Shown here one piece after another: positions 33,769 through 49,637 of a stretch of DNA of 64,000 nucleotides. This DNA comes from Xanthomonas sp. DAR 80977 (lineage in GTDB: Bacteria; Pseudomonadota; Gammaproteobacteria; Xanthomonadales; Xanthomonadaceae), in contig NZ_CP162487.1 in the NCBI RefSeq assembly GCF_041240605.1, positions 2,735,001 through 2,799,000 of the forward strand. Reading direction: 5' to 3'. How positions within the stretch are numbered: position 1 is the first letter of the stretch; the number at the start of each line of letters is the position of its first letter. The notes beneath the pieces were generated by a model. That model searched no databases, had not been told where the DNA came from, and saw only the letters and a program-made list of their open reading frames with translations. The translations under genes and the position numbers were made by a program.

Positions 33769-35142
33769 TTATGAGCGCGGCGGCTTGGCCTTGTCAGCCC
33801 GCGCCTGCGCGCGCGCGGCGCGCAGCCGGTCGAGCTTGTCCTTGAGCTTGATCTCCAGCCCGCGCTCCACCGGTCGGTAGTACACGCGTTCGCCCATCGC
33901 ATCCGGAAACCCGGTCTGGTCCAGGGCGATGCCGCCCTCGGCATCGTGGTCGTACTGGTAGTGCTCGCCGTAGCCGAGGGTCTTCATCAGCTTGGTCGGC
34001 GCGTTGCGCAGGTGCAGCGGCACGTCCTGGGTGCCGCTCTCGCGCACCTCGGCCTTGGCCTGGTTGAAGGCAGCGTAGCCGGCGTTGGACTTGGCGGTGC
34101 TGGCCAGGTACAGCACCAGTTGCGCGAAGGCCAGCTCGCCTTCCGGGCTGCCCAGCCGCTCGTAGATGTCCCAGGCTTCCAGCGCCATCTGCTGCGCGCG
34201 CGGGTCGGCCAGGCCGATGTCCTCGATCGCCATGCGGGTCAGGCGCCGCGCCAGGTAGGACGGGTCGCAGCCGCCGTCGAGCATGCGCGTGAGCCAGTAC
34301 AGCGCCGCATCCGGATTGGAGCTGCGCACCGACTTGTGCAGCGCCGAGATCTGGTCGTAGAACTGCTCGCCGCCCTTGTCGAAACGGCGGGTGCGGTCGG
34401 CCAGCACCTGCAGCAGGGTCTGCGGGGTGATCTCGCCGCCCTCGTCCTGGGCCAGCTCCGCGGCGATCTCCAGCAGGGTCAGCGCACGCCGCACGTCGCC
34501 GTCGGCGGCGCTGGCGATCTCCAGCAGCGCCGCGTCCGAGACCCGGATCGCCTCCTCGCCCAGGCCGCGCTCGCTGTCGTGCAACGCGCGCTGCAAGGCC
34601 TCGACGATGTCCTGCGGCGACACCGATTCCAGCACGTGCACGCGGCAGCGCGACAGCAGCGCCGAGTTCAGCTCGAACGACGGGTTCTCGGTGGTGGCGC
34701 CGACGAACAGGATGGTGCCGCGCTCGATGTGCGGCAGGAACGCGTCCTGCTGCGCCTTGTTGAAGCGGTGCACCTCGTCGACGAACAGCACCGTGCGGCG
34801 CCCGTCGGCGAAGCGCTGCGCGGCCTCGGCCAGCACCAGCCGCACCTCCGGCAGGCCGGACAGCACCGCCGAGATCGCCTTGAACTCGGCCTCGGCGTAC
34901 TGCGCCAGCAACAAGGCCAGCGTGGTCTTGCCGCAGCCTGGCGGCCCCCACAGGATCATCGAGTGCACGCGCCCGGACTCGACCGCGCGGCGCAGCGCGC
35001 TGGCCGGCGCGAGCAGGCGTTTCTGCCCGACCATCTCGTCGAGCGTGCGCGGGCGCATGCGCTCGGCCAGCGGCCGCATCGCATCGCGATCGACGCTGAG
35101 CAGGTCGGGGGTATCGGGGGCGAGGAGTCTGCGTTTGGCCAC
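33769..35142 (-). CDS. rarA: Replication-associated recombination protein A (RarA/MgsA)
   Basis: A 457-residue AAA+ clamp-loader-like ATPase. Walker A is WGPPGCGKTT (residues 65-74), Walker B VLFVDEVHRF, and sensor 1 lies in VGATTENPSFEL. The C-terminal tetramerisation region includes LYLASTAKSNAGYAAFNQA and the YGEHYQYDHDAEGG segment typical of RarA. It acts at stalled replication forks. It lies downstream of lolA with a 272-bp gap and ends just ahead of the fluoride riboswitch. Confidence 0.96.
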   Translation of the reverse strand: MAKRRLLAPDTPDLLSVDRDAMRPLAERMRPRTLDEMVGQKRLLAPASALRRAVESGRVHSMILWGPPGCGKTTLALLLAQYAEAEFKAISAVLSGLPEVRLVLAEAAQRFADGRRTVLFVDEVHRFNKAQQDAFLPHIERGTILFVGATTENPSFELNSALLSRCRVHVLESVSPQDIVEALQRALHDSERGLGEEAIRVSDAALLEIASAADGDVRRALTLLEIAAELAQDEGGEITPQTLLQVLADRTRRFDKGGEQFYDQISALHKSVRSSNPDAALYWLTRMLDGGCDPSYLARRLTRMAIEDIGLADPRAQQMALEAWDIYERLGSPEGELAFAQLVLYLASTAKSNAGYAAFNQAKAEVRESGTQDVPLHLRNAPTKLMKTLGYGEHYQYDHDAEGGIALDQTGFPDAMGERVYYRPVERGLEIKLKDKLDRLRAARAQARADKAKPPRS

Positions 35143-35414
35143 CTGCGTATTCTATCGCCGGCCTGCGCAGGCCGCGCGTTGCGGGCCGGCGCCGCCCTGC
35201 CCTGCGAGCGCCGCCGCAACGCACCGGACGCGGTCACCGGCGCTGACGGCTTGCTCGGCGAACGCCATGGGCGCAACGCATGCCGGACCTGGGCGGCGGT
35301 CGTGCCGGCCGCGGCGGCGATGCCGGTGGAGACCGCCGCCGGCGGATGGACGGGTTCGGTGGCGCTGCTCGCCGCCTGTGTTCACATGCCGACGAGCATG
35401 CCTCGGCTCGCGCC

Positions 35415-36041
35415 TCAGCGGTCGCCGACCACGTCCACGTCCTTGTCCGGCACGTAGCGGAAGGTGCCCGCGGCGAAGGCCGGATTGCGCTTCCAGCCGC
35501 TGAAGCTGATCTCGGTGCGCTGGCCGACCGCGTCGACCACTTCCATTCGCGCCAGGCCGCCGGCATCGAAGCCGAGCTTGGCGATCTGGAAGCTGGCCTC
35601 GGTGTCCACCTTCGGCGTCATCGACAGCCACTGCAGGCCGTCTCGCGCCACCGCCTCTTCGCTGACGTCGTACTGGCGGTCCAGCTTGCCCGGGTCGATC
35701 AGCGCGGTCAGCGGGCTGTTCTGCTCCTCCGCGCCCTGGGTGCGCACCGTGGCCTGCTTCAGGTCCGGATCGTAGACCCAGACCTTGGCGCCGTCGGCGA
35801 CGATCAGCTGCGTGTAGGGCTTGCGGTATTCCCAGCGGAACAGGCGCGGCGCCGACAGCGCGACGCGGCCGCTGGCGGTTTCCTTCAACGCGCCCTTGCC
35901 GTCGTAGACCTTCTGCGCGAACTGGCCGTCCAGGCCCTTGAGCCCGCGGGTGAAGGTGTTGAGGTCGTCGCGCGCGCCGGCGAAGGCGCTGCCGGCCAGC
36001 AGCGCGCTGGCGAGGACGGTATAGCGGAGTGTGCGAAGCAT
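35415..36041 (-). CDS. lolA: Outer-membrane lipoprotein carrier LolA
   Basis: A 208-residue periplasmic protein with a signal peptide ending AGSAFA|GARDD (about residue 21). The LolA fold is recognisable by LNTFTRGLKGLDGQFAQKVY, PRLFRWEYRKPYTQLIVADG and VYDPDLKQATVR. It carries lipoproteins from the LolCDE exporter to the outer-membrane receptor LolB. The S8 protease lipoprotein at 23389 would be a possible client. It lies 74 bp after the transglutaminase gene, in the usual ftsK-lolA-rarA neighbourhood. Confidence 0.95.
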   Translation of the reverse strand: MLRTLRYTVLASALLAGSAFAGARDDLNTFTRGLKGLDGQFAQKVYDGKGALKETASGRVALSAPRLFRWEYRKPYTQLIVADGAKVWVYDPDLKQATVRTQGAEEQNSPLTALIDPGKLDRQYDVSEEAVARDGLQWLSMTPKVDTEASFQIAKLGFDAGGLARMEVVDAVGQRTEISFSGWKRNPAFAAGTFRYVPDKDVDVVGDR

Positions 36042-36115
36042 GCGGATGGAGTTCCGGATGGAGTGTGGGAAGTGTGCCGCGGCGAAGCTGAATAGGCGAT
36101 CAGACGTGGGCAGGC

Positions 36116-38065
36116 TCACTGCCCGGTCTGCATGCGGCCGAGGTCGCCGTACAGGATCTGCCCGCGGAAGCCGCGCCGCACCTGCTGGTACAGCTCGCGG
36201 AACGCCGCGTAGTCCTGCGGCTGGCACAGCGCCTCGGGCCCGTGCACCGCGCGCCGGTGCAGCGTGTGCGTGGCGGTCACGGTCTGCCCGTCGCGCGCCC
36301 AGGTCGCGGCGTATTCGCCGGCGGCGTTGCGGAAGCGGGTGTCGGCGGGAATCGCGATGATCGGCACGCTGTCCGGGAAGGTCAGCCGGTAGGTCTCGCT
36401 GCGCGCGTTGTCGTTGCAGTAGAACGGGGTCAGGTTGCGCTCGGCCGAAGTGGTGGCGTAGACCCCGCGCACCGAATCGGCGCCGGGCATCTGCGGCAGG
36501 GTCATGCCGCCGACCACGCCGAAGTCGACGTAGTCGCTGGCGCGGAACCGGTAGGCATAGCCGAACGGCCGGCTCAGGTCCTGCGGCGCGCCCTGCAGCT
36601 CCAGCTCGCCGCTGCCGTCGAAGCCGGACGCGGCCAGGATCGATTCCTCGATGCGGGTGCGGTTCTGCGTATTGAGCTGCACGAACATGGTGCGCAGGCC
36701 GATCTCGCCGATCTGGCCGCTGTCCAGCCTGGTCGTGCCGCCCAGGCTGCCGTCGGCGGCGAAGCGGTAGTCGGCCTCGGCCTGGTACAGGTTGACCCGC
36801 GCGTCGTTGGGCGGGGTGCGGGCCACGGTGCCGTCCAGCGTATGCAGCACCGGCACGCCGAGATCGCCGGCCGGCAGTTGGCCGAAGCGCGCGTAGGGAT
36901 TGGTCGAGTCCACGTACAGCTTGAACTCGGGCAGATAGGTGATGGCGTGGTTGAAGCGGCCGAGCACCGGCACCTCGGGCAGGGTCGGCCCGCCTTCGGC
37001 GCCGATCAGCACCGGCGTGCTGGCGATGCCCTTGGCGGCCAGCAGCGCCTCCAGCACCACGGTGTGGTCCTTGCAGTCGCCGTAGTGGTTGTCGAGGATG
37101 CTGTCGGCGCTGTTCGGCTCCAGCCCGCCGTTGCCCAGGTACACCGCGACGTAGCGGATGTTGCGCGCCACCCACTCGTACAGCGCGGCGGCCTGCGCGC
37201 GGCGGTCGCCGATGCCGGCGGTGATCTGCTCGGCGCGCGCGCGCACCTTCGGCGTGACCTGCGCGGCGACGCCGCTGCTGCGCTGGTAGGCCTGGCCCAT
37301 CTGCGACCAGCGGCGGAAGCTGCTGGCCATGATGGTCGGGCTGAATTCCCAGGTCGCCGCCGCCCAGTTCTGGCTCTTCATCGGCTCGCGGCGCTGGTAG
37401 CGCCATTCCCAGCGCGCCTGCTCGCCGTCGATCTTCGGCTTGTTGCCGCCGTCCACGCCGCGCGTGTACAGGTGCATCGGCATGCGCCGCGGCGCGACCA
37501 GGGTCACCGTGGCGTCGTCGTACTGGGAGAACACGCTGAAGGTCTCCCACAGGCTGAAGTAGCCGGGGAAGTACGGCACGGTCTGGGTGCGGCGCACCCG
37601 GTACACCAGCCGCGTGCCCGGCATCAGGTTCGGGAACACCACCACCTTGACCTTGCGGTCGGCGTACATCGCCGCCGAGGCGCTGGAATAGCTTTCCTGG
37701 GTGTAGATCTTGTCGGCCGGCACGTCGTGGCGCAGCCCGTCCGGGGTGATCGCGTAGGCGGCCAGCACCTCCAGCGTCTCCAGCTTCTCGCTGTAGCTCA
37801 GCCGCACCTGGCTGAACTTGTCCACGCCGGCCTTGGTCTTCAGCAGCAGTTCGTACTCGTCGGTCTCCACGCTGCTGGCGTCCTCGCGCACCTCGTAGTC
37901 GGCGCGGTAGCGCACGTAGCTGTAGTTATTGGCGACTTCGGGCGCGGCCGCGGCCGGACTGGCCGCTGTGGTTGCAGCGGCAGCCGGCGGCTGCGCCGCG
38001 GCGGTCCCGGCCGCGGCCAGGACGGTACACAGCAGCAGGCGCAGGATGCGGGCGGTCGGGGACAT
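36116..38065 (-). CDS. DUF3857 / transglutaminase-like exported protein
   Basis: A 649-residue protein with a signal peptide (residues 1-24). A DUF3857 domain covers about 50-230 (YVRYRADYEVREDASSVE, LYTRGVDGG). A transglutaminase-like domain covers about 270-400 with an intact triad: C331 in HYGDCKDHTVVL, a His in FNHAITYL, and an Asp in LYVDSTNPYAR. The C-terminal ~200 residues are beta-rich. The role is unknown; these proteins are periplasmic or surface proteins that may cross-link or cleave peptides. It sits between ftsK and lolA. Confidence 0.85.
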   Translation of the reverse strand: MSPTARILRLLLCTVLAAAGTAAAQPPAAAATTAASPAAAAPEVANNYSYVRYRADYEVREDASSVETDEYELLLKTKAGVDKFSQVRLSYSEKLETLEVLAAYAITPDGLRHDVPADKIYTQESYSSASAAMYADRKVKVVVFPNLMPGTRLVYRVRRTQTVPYFPGYFSLWETFSVFSQYDDATVTLVAPRRMPMHLYTRGVDGGNKPKIDGEQARWEWRYQRREPMKSQNWAAATWEFSPTIMASSFRRWSQMGQAYQRSSGVAAQVTPKVRARAEQITAGIGDRRAQAAALYEWVARNIRYVAVYLGNGGLEPNSADSILDNHYGDCKDHTVVLEALLAAKGIASTPVLIGAEGGPTLPEVPVLGRFNHAITYLPEFKLYVDSTNPYARFGQLPAGDLGVPVLHTLDGTVARTPPNDARVNLYQAEADYRFAADGSLGGTTRLDSGQIGEIGLRTMFVQLNTQNRTRIEESILAASGFDGSGELELQGAPQDLSRPFGYAYRFRASDYVDFGVVGGMTLPQMPGADSVRGVYATTSAERNLTPFYCNDNARSETYRLTFPDSVPIIAIPADTRFRNAAGEYAATWARDGQTVTATHTLHRRAVHGPEALCQPQDYAAFRELYQQVRRGFRGQILYGDLGRMQTGQ

Positions 38066-38166
38066 CGGCAACGGCAGCGGACGGGAACGGCCGCCAGCAT
38101 CGCATGCAGCGCTGCGCCGGGCGGTCCCGGGGGCCGGGAACCGGGATGCGGGCCGCGTCGCGCGCC

Positions 38167-40524
<2,358 letters not shown>

Positions 40525-40718
40525 GCTATGACCAGACCTTAGAAATACACCGTTAGTGATTGATAATAAACGAATCGGCCTGGCATTTCAGCAGTCGGAA
40601 CCTGAATCGTACCGCCCCTCTTGCGCGACCTGCCGGCGCCACGCGGCGGCATGCACACGCGGCGTTGGCAAGGCGGCGCGTCGGCCGCAGGCCGCAGCGT
40701 TCTCGCAACGCGGCTTGA

Positions 40719-42657
<1,939 letters not shown>

Positions 42658-42661
<4 letters not shown>

Positions 42662-43779
42662 CCCAGGTACGCTGGCTGCAGCGGCTCGACGAGGTTGCCG
42701 CAGACGACTGGGATGCCCTGCACGGCCGCCGCAACCCGTTCGTCGCCCACGCCTTCCTGTCCGGCCTGGAACGGCATGGCTGCCTGCGCCCGGACTGGGG
42801 CTGGACGCCGCTGCACCTGACCCTGTGGGACGGCGAGGCGCTGGTCGCCGCCGCGCCGGGCTACCTGAAGACCAACTCGCACGGCGAGTTCGTGTTCGAC
42901 CACGCCTGGGCGCACGCCTACGCGCGCTACGGCCAGGACTACTTCCCGAAATGGCTGTGCGCGGTGCCGTATTCGCCGGTGACCGGGCCGCGGCTGCTGG
43001 CGCGCGACGGCGCCGGGCGCCAGGCGCTGCTGGCGGCGATGCAGGCGCTGACCGGCGCCAGCGGCCTGTCCTCGGCGCACGTGAACTTCCACACCGCCGA
43101 CGAAGATGCCGCGTTCGGCGACGATTGGCTGCCGCGCAGCGACGTGCAGTACCAGTGGCACAACGACGCCGGCTGGGCCGATTTCGACGCCTACCTGGCG
43201 GCGATGGACCACAAGCGGCGCAAGAACATCCGCCAGGAGCGGGCCAAGGTGCAGCGCGCCGGCATCGGCTTCCGCGTCGTGCACGGCGACGAGGCCAGCG
43301 CGGCCGATCTGCAGGCGATGTACGGCTTCTACCTGCGCACCTTCGACGACTACGGCAACTCGCCGGCACTGACGGCGGCATTCTTCTCGCATCTTGCACG
43401 AGAAATGCCTCGCAACTTACTGATATTCCTTGCTGTGCTCGACGACCAGCCGATCGCCGGCGCACTCTGCCTGCGCGGCGGCGACACCCTGTACGGCCGC
43501 TACTGGGGCGGCGACAGCCTGCCCGGCCTGCATTTCGAGACCTGCTACTACCAGGGCATCGACTACTGCCTGCGCGAAGGCCTGACCCGCTTCGAACCCG
43601 GCGCGCAGGGCGAGCACAAGATCGCCCGCGGCTTCCTGCCGCGGCTGGTGCGCAGCCGCCACTGGATCGCCGACCCCGGCTTCCGCGCGCCGCTGGCGGA
43701 CTGGTGCGCCGAGGAGACCGCGGCGGTGCGCCGCCATGCGCAGGCGCTGCTCGCCCACTCGCCGTTCCGCGCGGAGTGA
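42658..43779 (+). CDS. FemAB-like / GNAT peptidoglycan-biosynthesis-type protein (PF04339)
   Basis: A 373-residue protein of the former DUF482 family. Typical stretches are NPFVAHAFLSGLERHG (residues 26-41), LVAAAPGYLKTNSHGEFVFDHAWA, DHKRRKNIRQERAKVQRAGIGF and FEPGAQGEHKIARGFLP. The fold is a double GNAT like FemAB; the reaction is not established. It is conserved next to trxB and aat in many gamma-proteobacteria, so it belongs to the housekeeping block and not to the glycan cluster. Confidence 0.85.
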
Positions 43780-43915
43780 ACCCGCCGCGGGGGCGTGCAG
43801 CCCCTGCCCCGTCTCCGCACCACCGCCACCGCAAAGCGCAGCGGTGTGGCCTGCGCCTGCCCAGCCGGGGCAAGCGCTGCCCGCGCGGATCGGCGGTCAC
43901 CGGCGCATATTGCAA

Positions 43916-43940
43916 TTAAGATAGTTTTGACTATCTAATC
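43916..43940. promoter_or_regulatory. AT-rich inverted repeat, possible operator
   Basis: AGATAG (43919-43924) and CTATCT (43931-43936) form a perfect 6-bp inverted repeat around TTTTGA, with imperfect ATTA/TAAT extensions. It stands out as AT-rich in a GC-rich region, 34 bp before the epimerase/reductase start. It looks like an operator for a MarR-, TetR- or HxlR-type regulator, with promoter elements overlapping. Confidence 0.45.
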
Positions 43941-43969
43941 GCACAGCCTTCCTGCGCGGATCCGTCCAT

Positions 43970-45016
43970 ATGAAGCAAACCGTCCTGGTCACCGGCGGCA
44001 GCGGCTATGTCGCCTGCCAACTGATCAAGCAGTTGCTGGAGGTCGGCGACAGCGTGCATGCCACGGTGCGCAGCACGCGCGTCTCGCCGAAGATCCGCCC
44101 GCTATTGCAACTGCAGGCGGAACATCCGGGCCGATTGACGCTGTTCGAGGCCGACCTGCTGGTGCCCGGCTCCTTCGCCGCGGCGATGCAGGGCTGCAGC
44201 GTGGTCCACCACGTCGCCTCGCCGTTCCTGATGCCGGAAAAGATCAAGGATGGCCGCGCCCAGCTGCTGGAGCCGGCGCTGCAGGGGGTGCGGAACGTGC
44301 TCGCCGCGGTCGACGCCACGCCGAGCGTGCAACGCGTGGTGCTCACCTCCACCATCGGCGCGATCTTCGGCGACTACAGCGACGTGCTGGCCATGCCCGG
44401 GCAGATGCTGTCGGAGGAATTCTTCAATACCACCAGCAGCCTGGAGCACAATCCTTACCATTATTCGAAGGTGGTGGCCGAGCAGGAAGCCTGGGCGCTG
44501 TGCCGCGCGCAGCAGCGCTGGGACCTGGTCTGCATCAACCCCGGACTGGTCCTCGGCCCGTCGCCGGCCGCGGGGTCCGACTCGGGCAGCCTGTTCCTGC
44601 TCGACGAACTGATGCGCGGCCTGTTCTTCTACGGCCTGCCTGACCTGAGTTTCGCCACGGTGGACGTGCGCGAGGTCGCCAGCGCGCACATCGCCGCGGC
44701 CAAGCTGGCGGCGGCCCGCGGCCGCTACATCGTCGCGTCGGCGGACATGGTCGCGTTCATGGAGATCGCGCGAACCCTGCGCAAGGTGCACCGGCGCCCC
44801 TACCTGCTGCCGCGGCTGCGGATCCCCGACCCCGTGCTGCGGCTGATCGGCCCCCTGTTCGGGCTGACCCCAAAATACATCCGCAACCATCTCGGCATCC
44901 GCTTCACCCTGGACAACCGGCGCTCCATCCAGGAACTCGGCGTGCACTACCGCCCGGTCGAGCAGACCCTGCTCGACCACTACGCCGACTGGTGCCGGCA
45001 CAGGGCCGCGGCCTGA
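43970..45016 (+). CDS. NAD(P)-dependent extended SDR, dihydroflavonol-reductase-like
   Basis: A 348-residue extended short-chain dehydrogenase. The cofactor motif is VLVTGGSGYVACQLIKQLL (residues 5-23), a variant of GxxGxxG with Ala-Cys, and the catalytic Tyr and Lys are in NPYHYSKVVAE. The Ser region is VLTSTIGAIFGDYSD. It resembles DFR/3-beta-HSD-like reductases acting on aldehydes or ketones; the substrate is unknown. It is a single gene with its own AT-rich control region, inserted between two housekeeping genes, and so may be an accessory acquisition. Confidence 0.85.
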   Translation: MKQTVLVTGGSGYVACQLIKQLLEVGDSVHATVRSTRVSPKIRPLLQLQAEHPGRLTLFEADLLVPGSFAAAMQGCSVVHHVASPFLMPEKIKDGRAQLLEPALQGVRNVLAAVDATPSVQRVVLTSTIGAIFGDYSDVLAMPGQMLSEEFFNTTSSLEHNPYHYSKVVAEQEAWALCRAQQRWDLVCINPGLVLGPSPAAGSDSGSLFLLDELMRGLFFYGLPDLSFATVDVREVASAHIAAAKLAAARGRYIVASADMVAFMEIARTLRKVHRRPYLLPRLRIPDPVLRLIGPLFGLTPKYIRNHLGIRFTLDNRRSIQELGVHYRPVEQTLLDHYADWCRHRAAA

Positions 45017-45164
45017 GCCGACGCGGCCGGCTGCGGCCGCGCCGGTGTAAGATCGTGCGAACGCGATCGGATCGGCCAGCCATGCCACACGCCCAGCATC
45101 TCGGCCGCCGGCATCGCGAGCGCAGCGCCACGCCCGGCCGCCGGGCTCCACCTTGTACCGACCG

Positions 45165-45917
45165 ATGAGCGGATTGCGCCTTCCCTGGCGGCTGGCCGCG
45201 GCCGCCGATGCGCCGTTCCCGCCTGCCGAGCAGGCCTTGCGCGAACCGGACGGGCTGCTCGCGGTCGGCGGCGACCTGTCGCCCACGCGGCTGCTCAACG
45301 CCTACGCGCACGGCATCTTCCCCTGGTATTCGGACGACCAGCCGATCCTGTGGTGGAGCCCGGACCCGCGCACCATGTTCCGCAGCGACGGGGTGCGGTT
45401 GTCCTCGCGTTTCCGCCGTTCGCTGCGCCGCTCGCCGTGGCGGGTCCGCGCCGATACCGCGTTCGCCGAGGTGATCGCGGCCTGCGCGCGGACGCCGCGC
45501 CCAGGCCAGGACGGCACCTGGATCACGGCCGAGATGCAGGCCGCCTACCTCGCCCTGCACCGCGCCGGACACGCGCACTCGGTGGAAGTGTTCGACGGCG
45601 AGGACCTGGTCGGCGGCATCTACGGCGTGGCGCGCGGGCGCATGTTCTTCGGCGAAAGCATGTTCAGCGCACGCAGCGGCGGCTCCAAGGTGGCGCTGGC
45701 GGCGCTGGCCTGGCGCCTGCGCGAATGGGGCTGGCCGCTGATCGACGCCCAGGTCGAGAACGACCACCTGCTGCGCCTCGGCGCCGAGCGCTGGCCGCGG
45801 GTCGCGTTCCTGGAGGCGATCGCCGCGCTGGTCGCCGACCCCGCCCCGCCCGGCCCGTGGACGCCGCGTTTCGGCGAGCTGGCGGCCTCAGAACTGGCGC
45901 CGCCGCCGGGGCATTAA
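45165..45917 (+). CDS. aat: Leucyl/phenylalanyl-tRNA--protein transferase
   Basis: A 250-residue protein with the family segments EPDGLLAVGGDLSPTRLLNAY, YAHGIFPWYSDDQPILWWSP and GRMFFGESMFSARSGGSKVAL. It adds Leu or Phe to N-terminal Arg or Lys of proteins, making N-degrons for ClpS-ClpAP, both of which are encoded just downstream at 46332-49058. I chose ATG at 45165; a TTG at 45153 would add four residues. Confidence 0.95.
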   Translation: MSGLRLPWRLAAAADAPFPPAEQALREPDGLLAVGGDLSPTRLLNAYAHGIFPWYSDDQPILWWSPDPRTMFRSDGVRLSSRFRRSLRRSPWRVRADTAFAEVIAACARTPRPGQDGTWITAEMQAAYLALHRAGHAHSVEVFDGEDLVGGIYGVARGRMFFGESMFSARSGGSKVALAALAWRLREWGWPLIDAQVENDHLLRLGAERWPRVAFLEAIAALVADPAPPGPWTPRFGELAASELAPPPGH

Positions 45918-45925
45918 CGCAAACT

Positions 45926-45954
45926 TTGCATGCTGCGGCCGAGGCGAGTAAAAT
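45926..45954 (+). promoter_or_regulatory. Sigma-70 type promoter of infA
   Basis: TTGCAT (45926-45931) and TAAAAT (45949-45954) are separated by 17 bp, a near-consensus housekeeping promoter. It lies in the gap between aat and infA and would give a leader of about 40 nt. Confidence 0.7.
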
Positions 45955-46001
45955 CCCCGCTCTTAAGGCCTTTGGCCGCACGCGAAATCGCACAGGAATA
46001 C

Positions 46002-46220
46002 ATGTCGAAAGACGACTCCATCGAATTCGAAGGCACCGTCAGCGAGACGTTGCCCAATACCACCTTCCGGGTCAAGCTGGAAAACGGGCACGAGATCATC
46101 GCTCACATCTCCGGCCGCATGCGCAAGAACTACATCCGCATCCTGACCGGCGACCGGGTGAAGGTCGAAATGACCCCGTACGACCTGACCAAGGGTCGCA
46201 TCACCTACCGCATGAAGTGA
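46002..46220 (+). CDS. infA: Translation initiation factor IF-1
   Basis: A 72-residue OB-fold protein with the highly conserved sequence features [20 protein letters not shown] and [18 protein letters not shown]. It binds the ribosomal A site during initiation. A Shine-Dalgarno AGGAAT lies six bases upstream of the ATG. It is a single-gene unit with its own promoter and a terminator at 46240-46266. Confidence 0.97.
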   Translation: MSKDDSIEFEGTVSETLPNTTFRVKLENGHEIIAHISGRMRKNYIRILTGDRVKVEMTPYDLTKGRITYRMK

Positions 46221-46239
46221 CCGCCACGCGGCGGTGATG

Positions 46240-46266
46240 AAAAAGGCGGCCATCGGCCGCCTTTTC
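46240..46266 (+). terminator. Rho-independent terminator after infA
   Basis: AAAAGGCGGCC-ATC-GGCCGCCTTTT forms an 8-to-11-bp stem with a 3-nt loop and flanking A/T runs on both sides, so it can work in both directions. Confidence 0.85.
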
Positions 46267-46285
46267 GTCTGATCGGTGACATCGC

Positions 46286-46316
46286 AAGGCGACTGCAGGT
46301 GCTGCAGCCGCCTTTT
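46286..46316. terminator. Bidirectional terminator between infA and clpA
   Basis: AAGGCG-a-CTGCAG, loop GTG, CTGCAG-c-CGCCTTTT: a 12-bp stem with one mismatch and a T-run on the plus strand. It lies 16 bp from the clpA stop and probably serves both converging genes together with the stem at 46240-46266. Confidence 0.7.
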
Positions 46317-46331
46317 GTCGTGCCTGGCGTT

Positions 46332-48614
<2,283 letters not shown>

Positions 48615-48737
48615 GGTTCACTCCGACGTCTGTTGCCAACAATATGCGGCTGGAGTTGCGAATTTCCACAACCCTATCGGATCAGTGTGTTCAGACCGCG
48701 TTAGTCCGGGCAAACCGGTGACCGACGCGTACCAATA

Positions 48738-49058
48738 TCAGGCTTTTTCCATCGTGCACAACAGGGGATGCTGGTTCATCCGGGAAAACTCGTTCACCTG
48801 AGCTACCTTGGATTCAGCCACCTCGCGGGTATAGACCCCGCAGACGCCGCGGCCACGGGTATGCACGTGCAGCATCACCTGCGTGGCCCGCTCCAGGTCC
48901 AGCGAGAAAAACTGCTGCAGCACGGTCACCACGAAGTCCATCGGGGTGTAGTCGTCGTTCAGCAACAGCACTTGGTACATCGGCGGGCGGGCGATCTCCG
49001 GCTTGCCGGTCTCCACCATTACGCCGTGGTCGTGGTCTGAAGAATTCTTGCGAGGCAT
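48738..49058 (-). CDS. clpS: ClpS adaptor protein
   Basis: A 106-residue protein. The N-end binding core has [19 protein letters not shown] (residues 30-48), [19 protein letters not shown] and a C-terminal [13 protein letters not shown]. It delivers N-degron proteins, including those made by Aat (45165), to ClpA. No Shine-Dalgarno sequence precedes the ATG. A TATAAT box lies only six bases upstream, which suggests a leaderless mRNA. Confidence 0.96.
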   Translation of the reverse strand: MPRKNSSDHDHGVMVETGKPEIARPPMYQVLLLNDDYTPMDFVVTVLQQFFSLDLERATQVMLHVHTRGRGVCGVYTREVAESKVAQVNEFSRMNQHPLLCTMEKA

Positions 49059-49064
49059 GCGCCG

Positions 49065-49070
49065 ATTATA
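49065..49070 (-). promoter_or_regulatory. -10 box six bases before clpS
   Basis: On the minus strand TATAAT lies six bases before the clpS ATG at 49058, so transcription would begin at or next to the start codon. The -35 region is weak. A consensus -10 is rare in this GC-rich sequence. Confidence 0.5.
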
Positions 49071-49133
49071 TACGGCGGCTGTCGGCCAGGATTGGACGAT
49101 CGCCGATCCTGCCCGCACAATTCCCCTTCTTTG

Positions 49134-49637
49134 ATGGCGCAACGCATGCATTCGACGAATTTCCGCACGGCCGCCCTGCTCGCCGCGCTGCTGGCAGGCG
49201 CCGCCGCGCCGGCCATGGCCGCGCCGGACCAGGCACTGGGCACGCGCCTGAAGGCGATGGGCTACGACGTCCAGGCCGATGCCGACGGCGACTACCAGCT
49301 GCTGTTCGGGCTGCGCGAGCAGGGCCGCGAGCGCCAGCAGCTGATCTACGTGCGCTCGCCGGTGGAGACCTTCGGCAGCCACCGCATCCGCGAAATCTGG
49401 TCGCCGGCCTACCAGGCCAAGGGCGACACCCTGCCCGCCGCGGTCGCCAACCGCCTGCTGGAAGACGCGCAGGCCGACATCCTCGGCGGCTGGGTGCGCC
49501 AGGGCGGCACCGCGGTGTTCGTGGTCAAGCTCGCCGCCGATGCCGACGACACCGCCTTGCGCGAGGCGCTGGAAGCGGCGGCGCGCGGCGCCGATGCGAT
49601 GGACGCCGAACTCAACGCCGGCAAGGACGCGTTCTGA
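49134..49637 (+). CDS. Hypothetical exported protein
   Basis: A 167-residue protein with a signal peptide ending in [10 protein letters not shown]. After it come [20 protein letters not shown] and [20 protein letters not shown], with no family I recognise; it looks like a small soluble periplasmic fold. ATGs at 49134 and 49146 are both possible. The stop overlaps the Nudix gene start by one base, so it opens a four-gene operon with the Nudix gene, mnmA and hflD. Confidence 0.75.
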   Translation: MAQRMHSTNFRTAALLAALLAGAAAPAMAAPDQALGTRLKAMGYDVQADADGDYQLLFGLREQGRERQQLIYVRSPVETFGSHRIREIWSPAYQAKGDTLPAAVANRLLEDAQADILGGWVRQGGTAVFVVKLAADADDTALREALEAAARGADAMDAELNAGKDAF

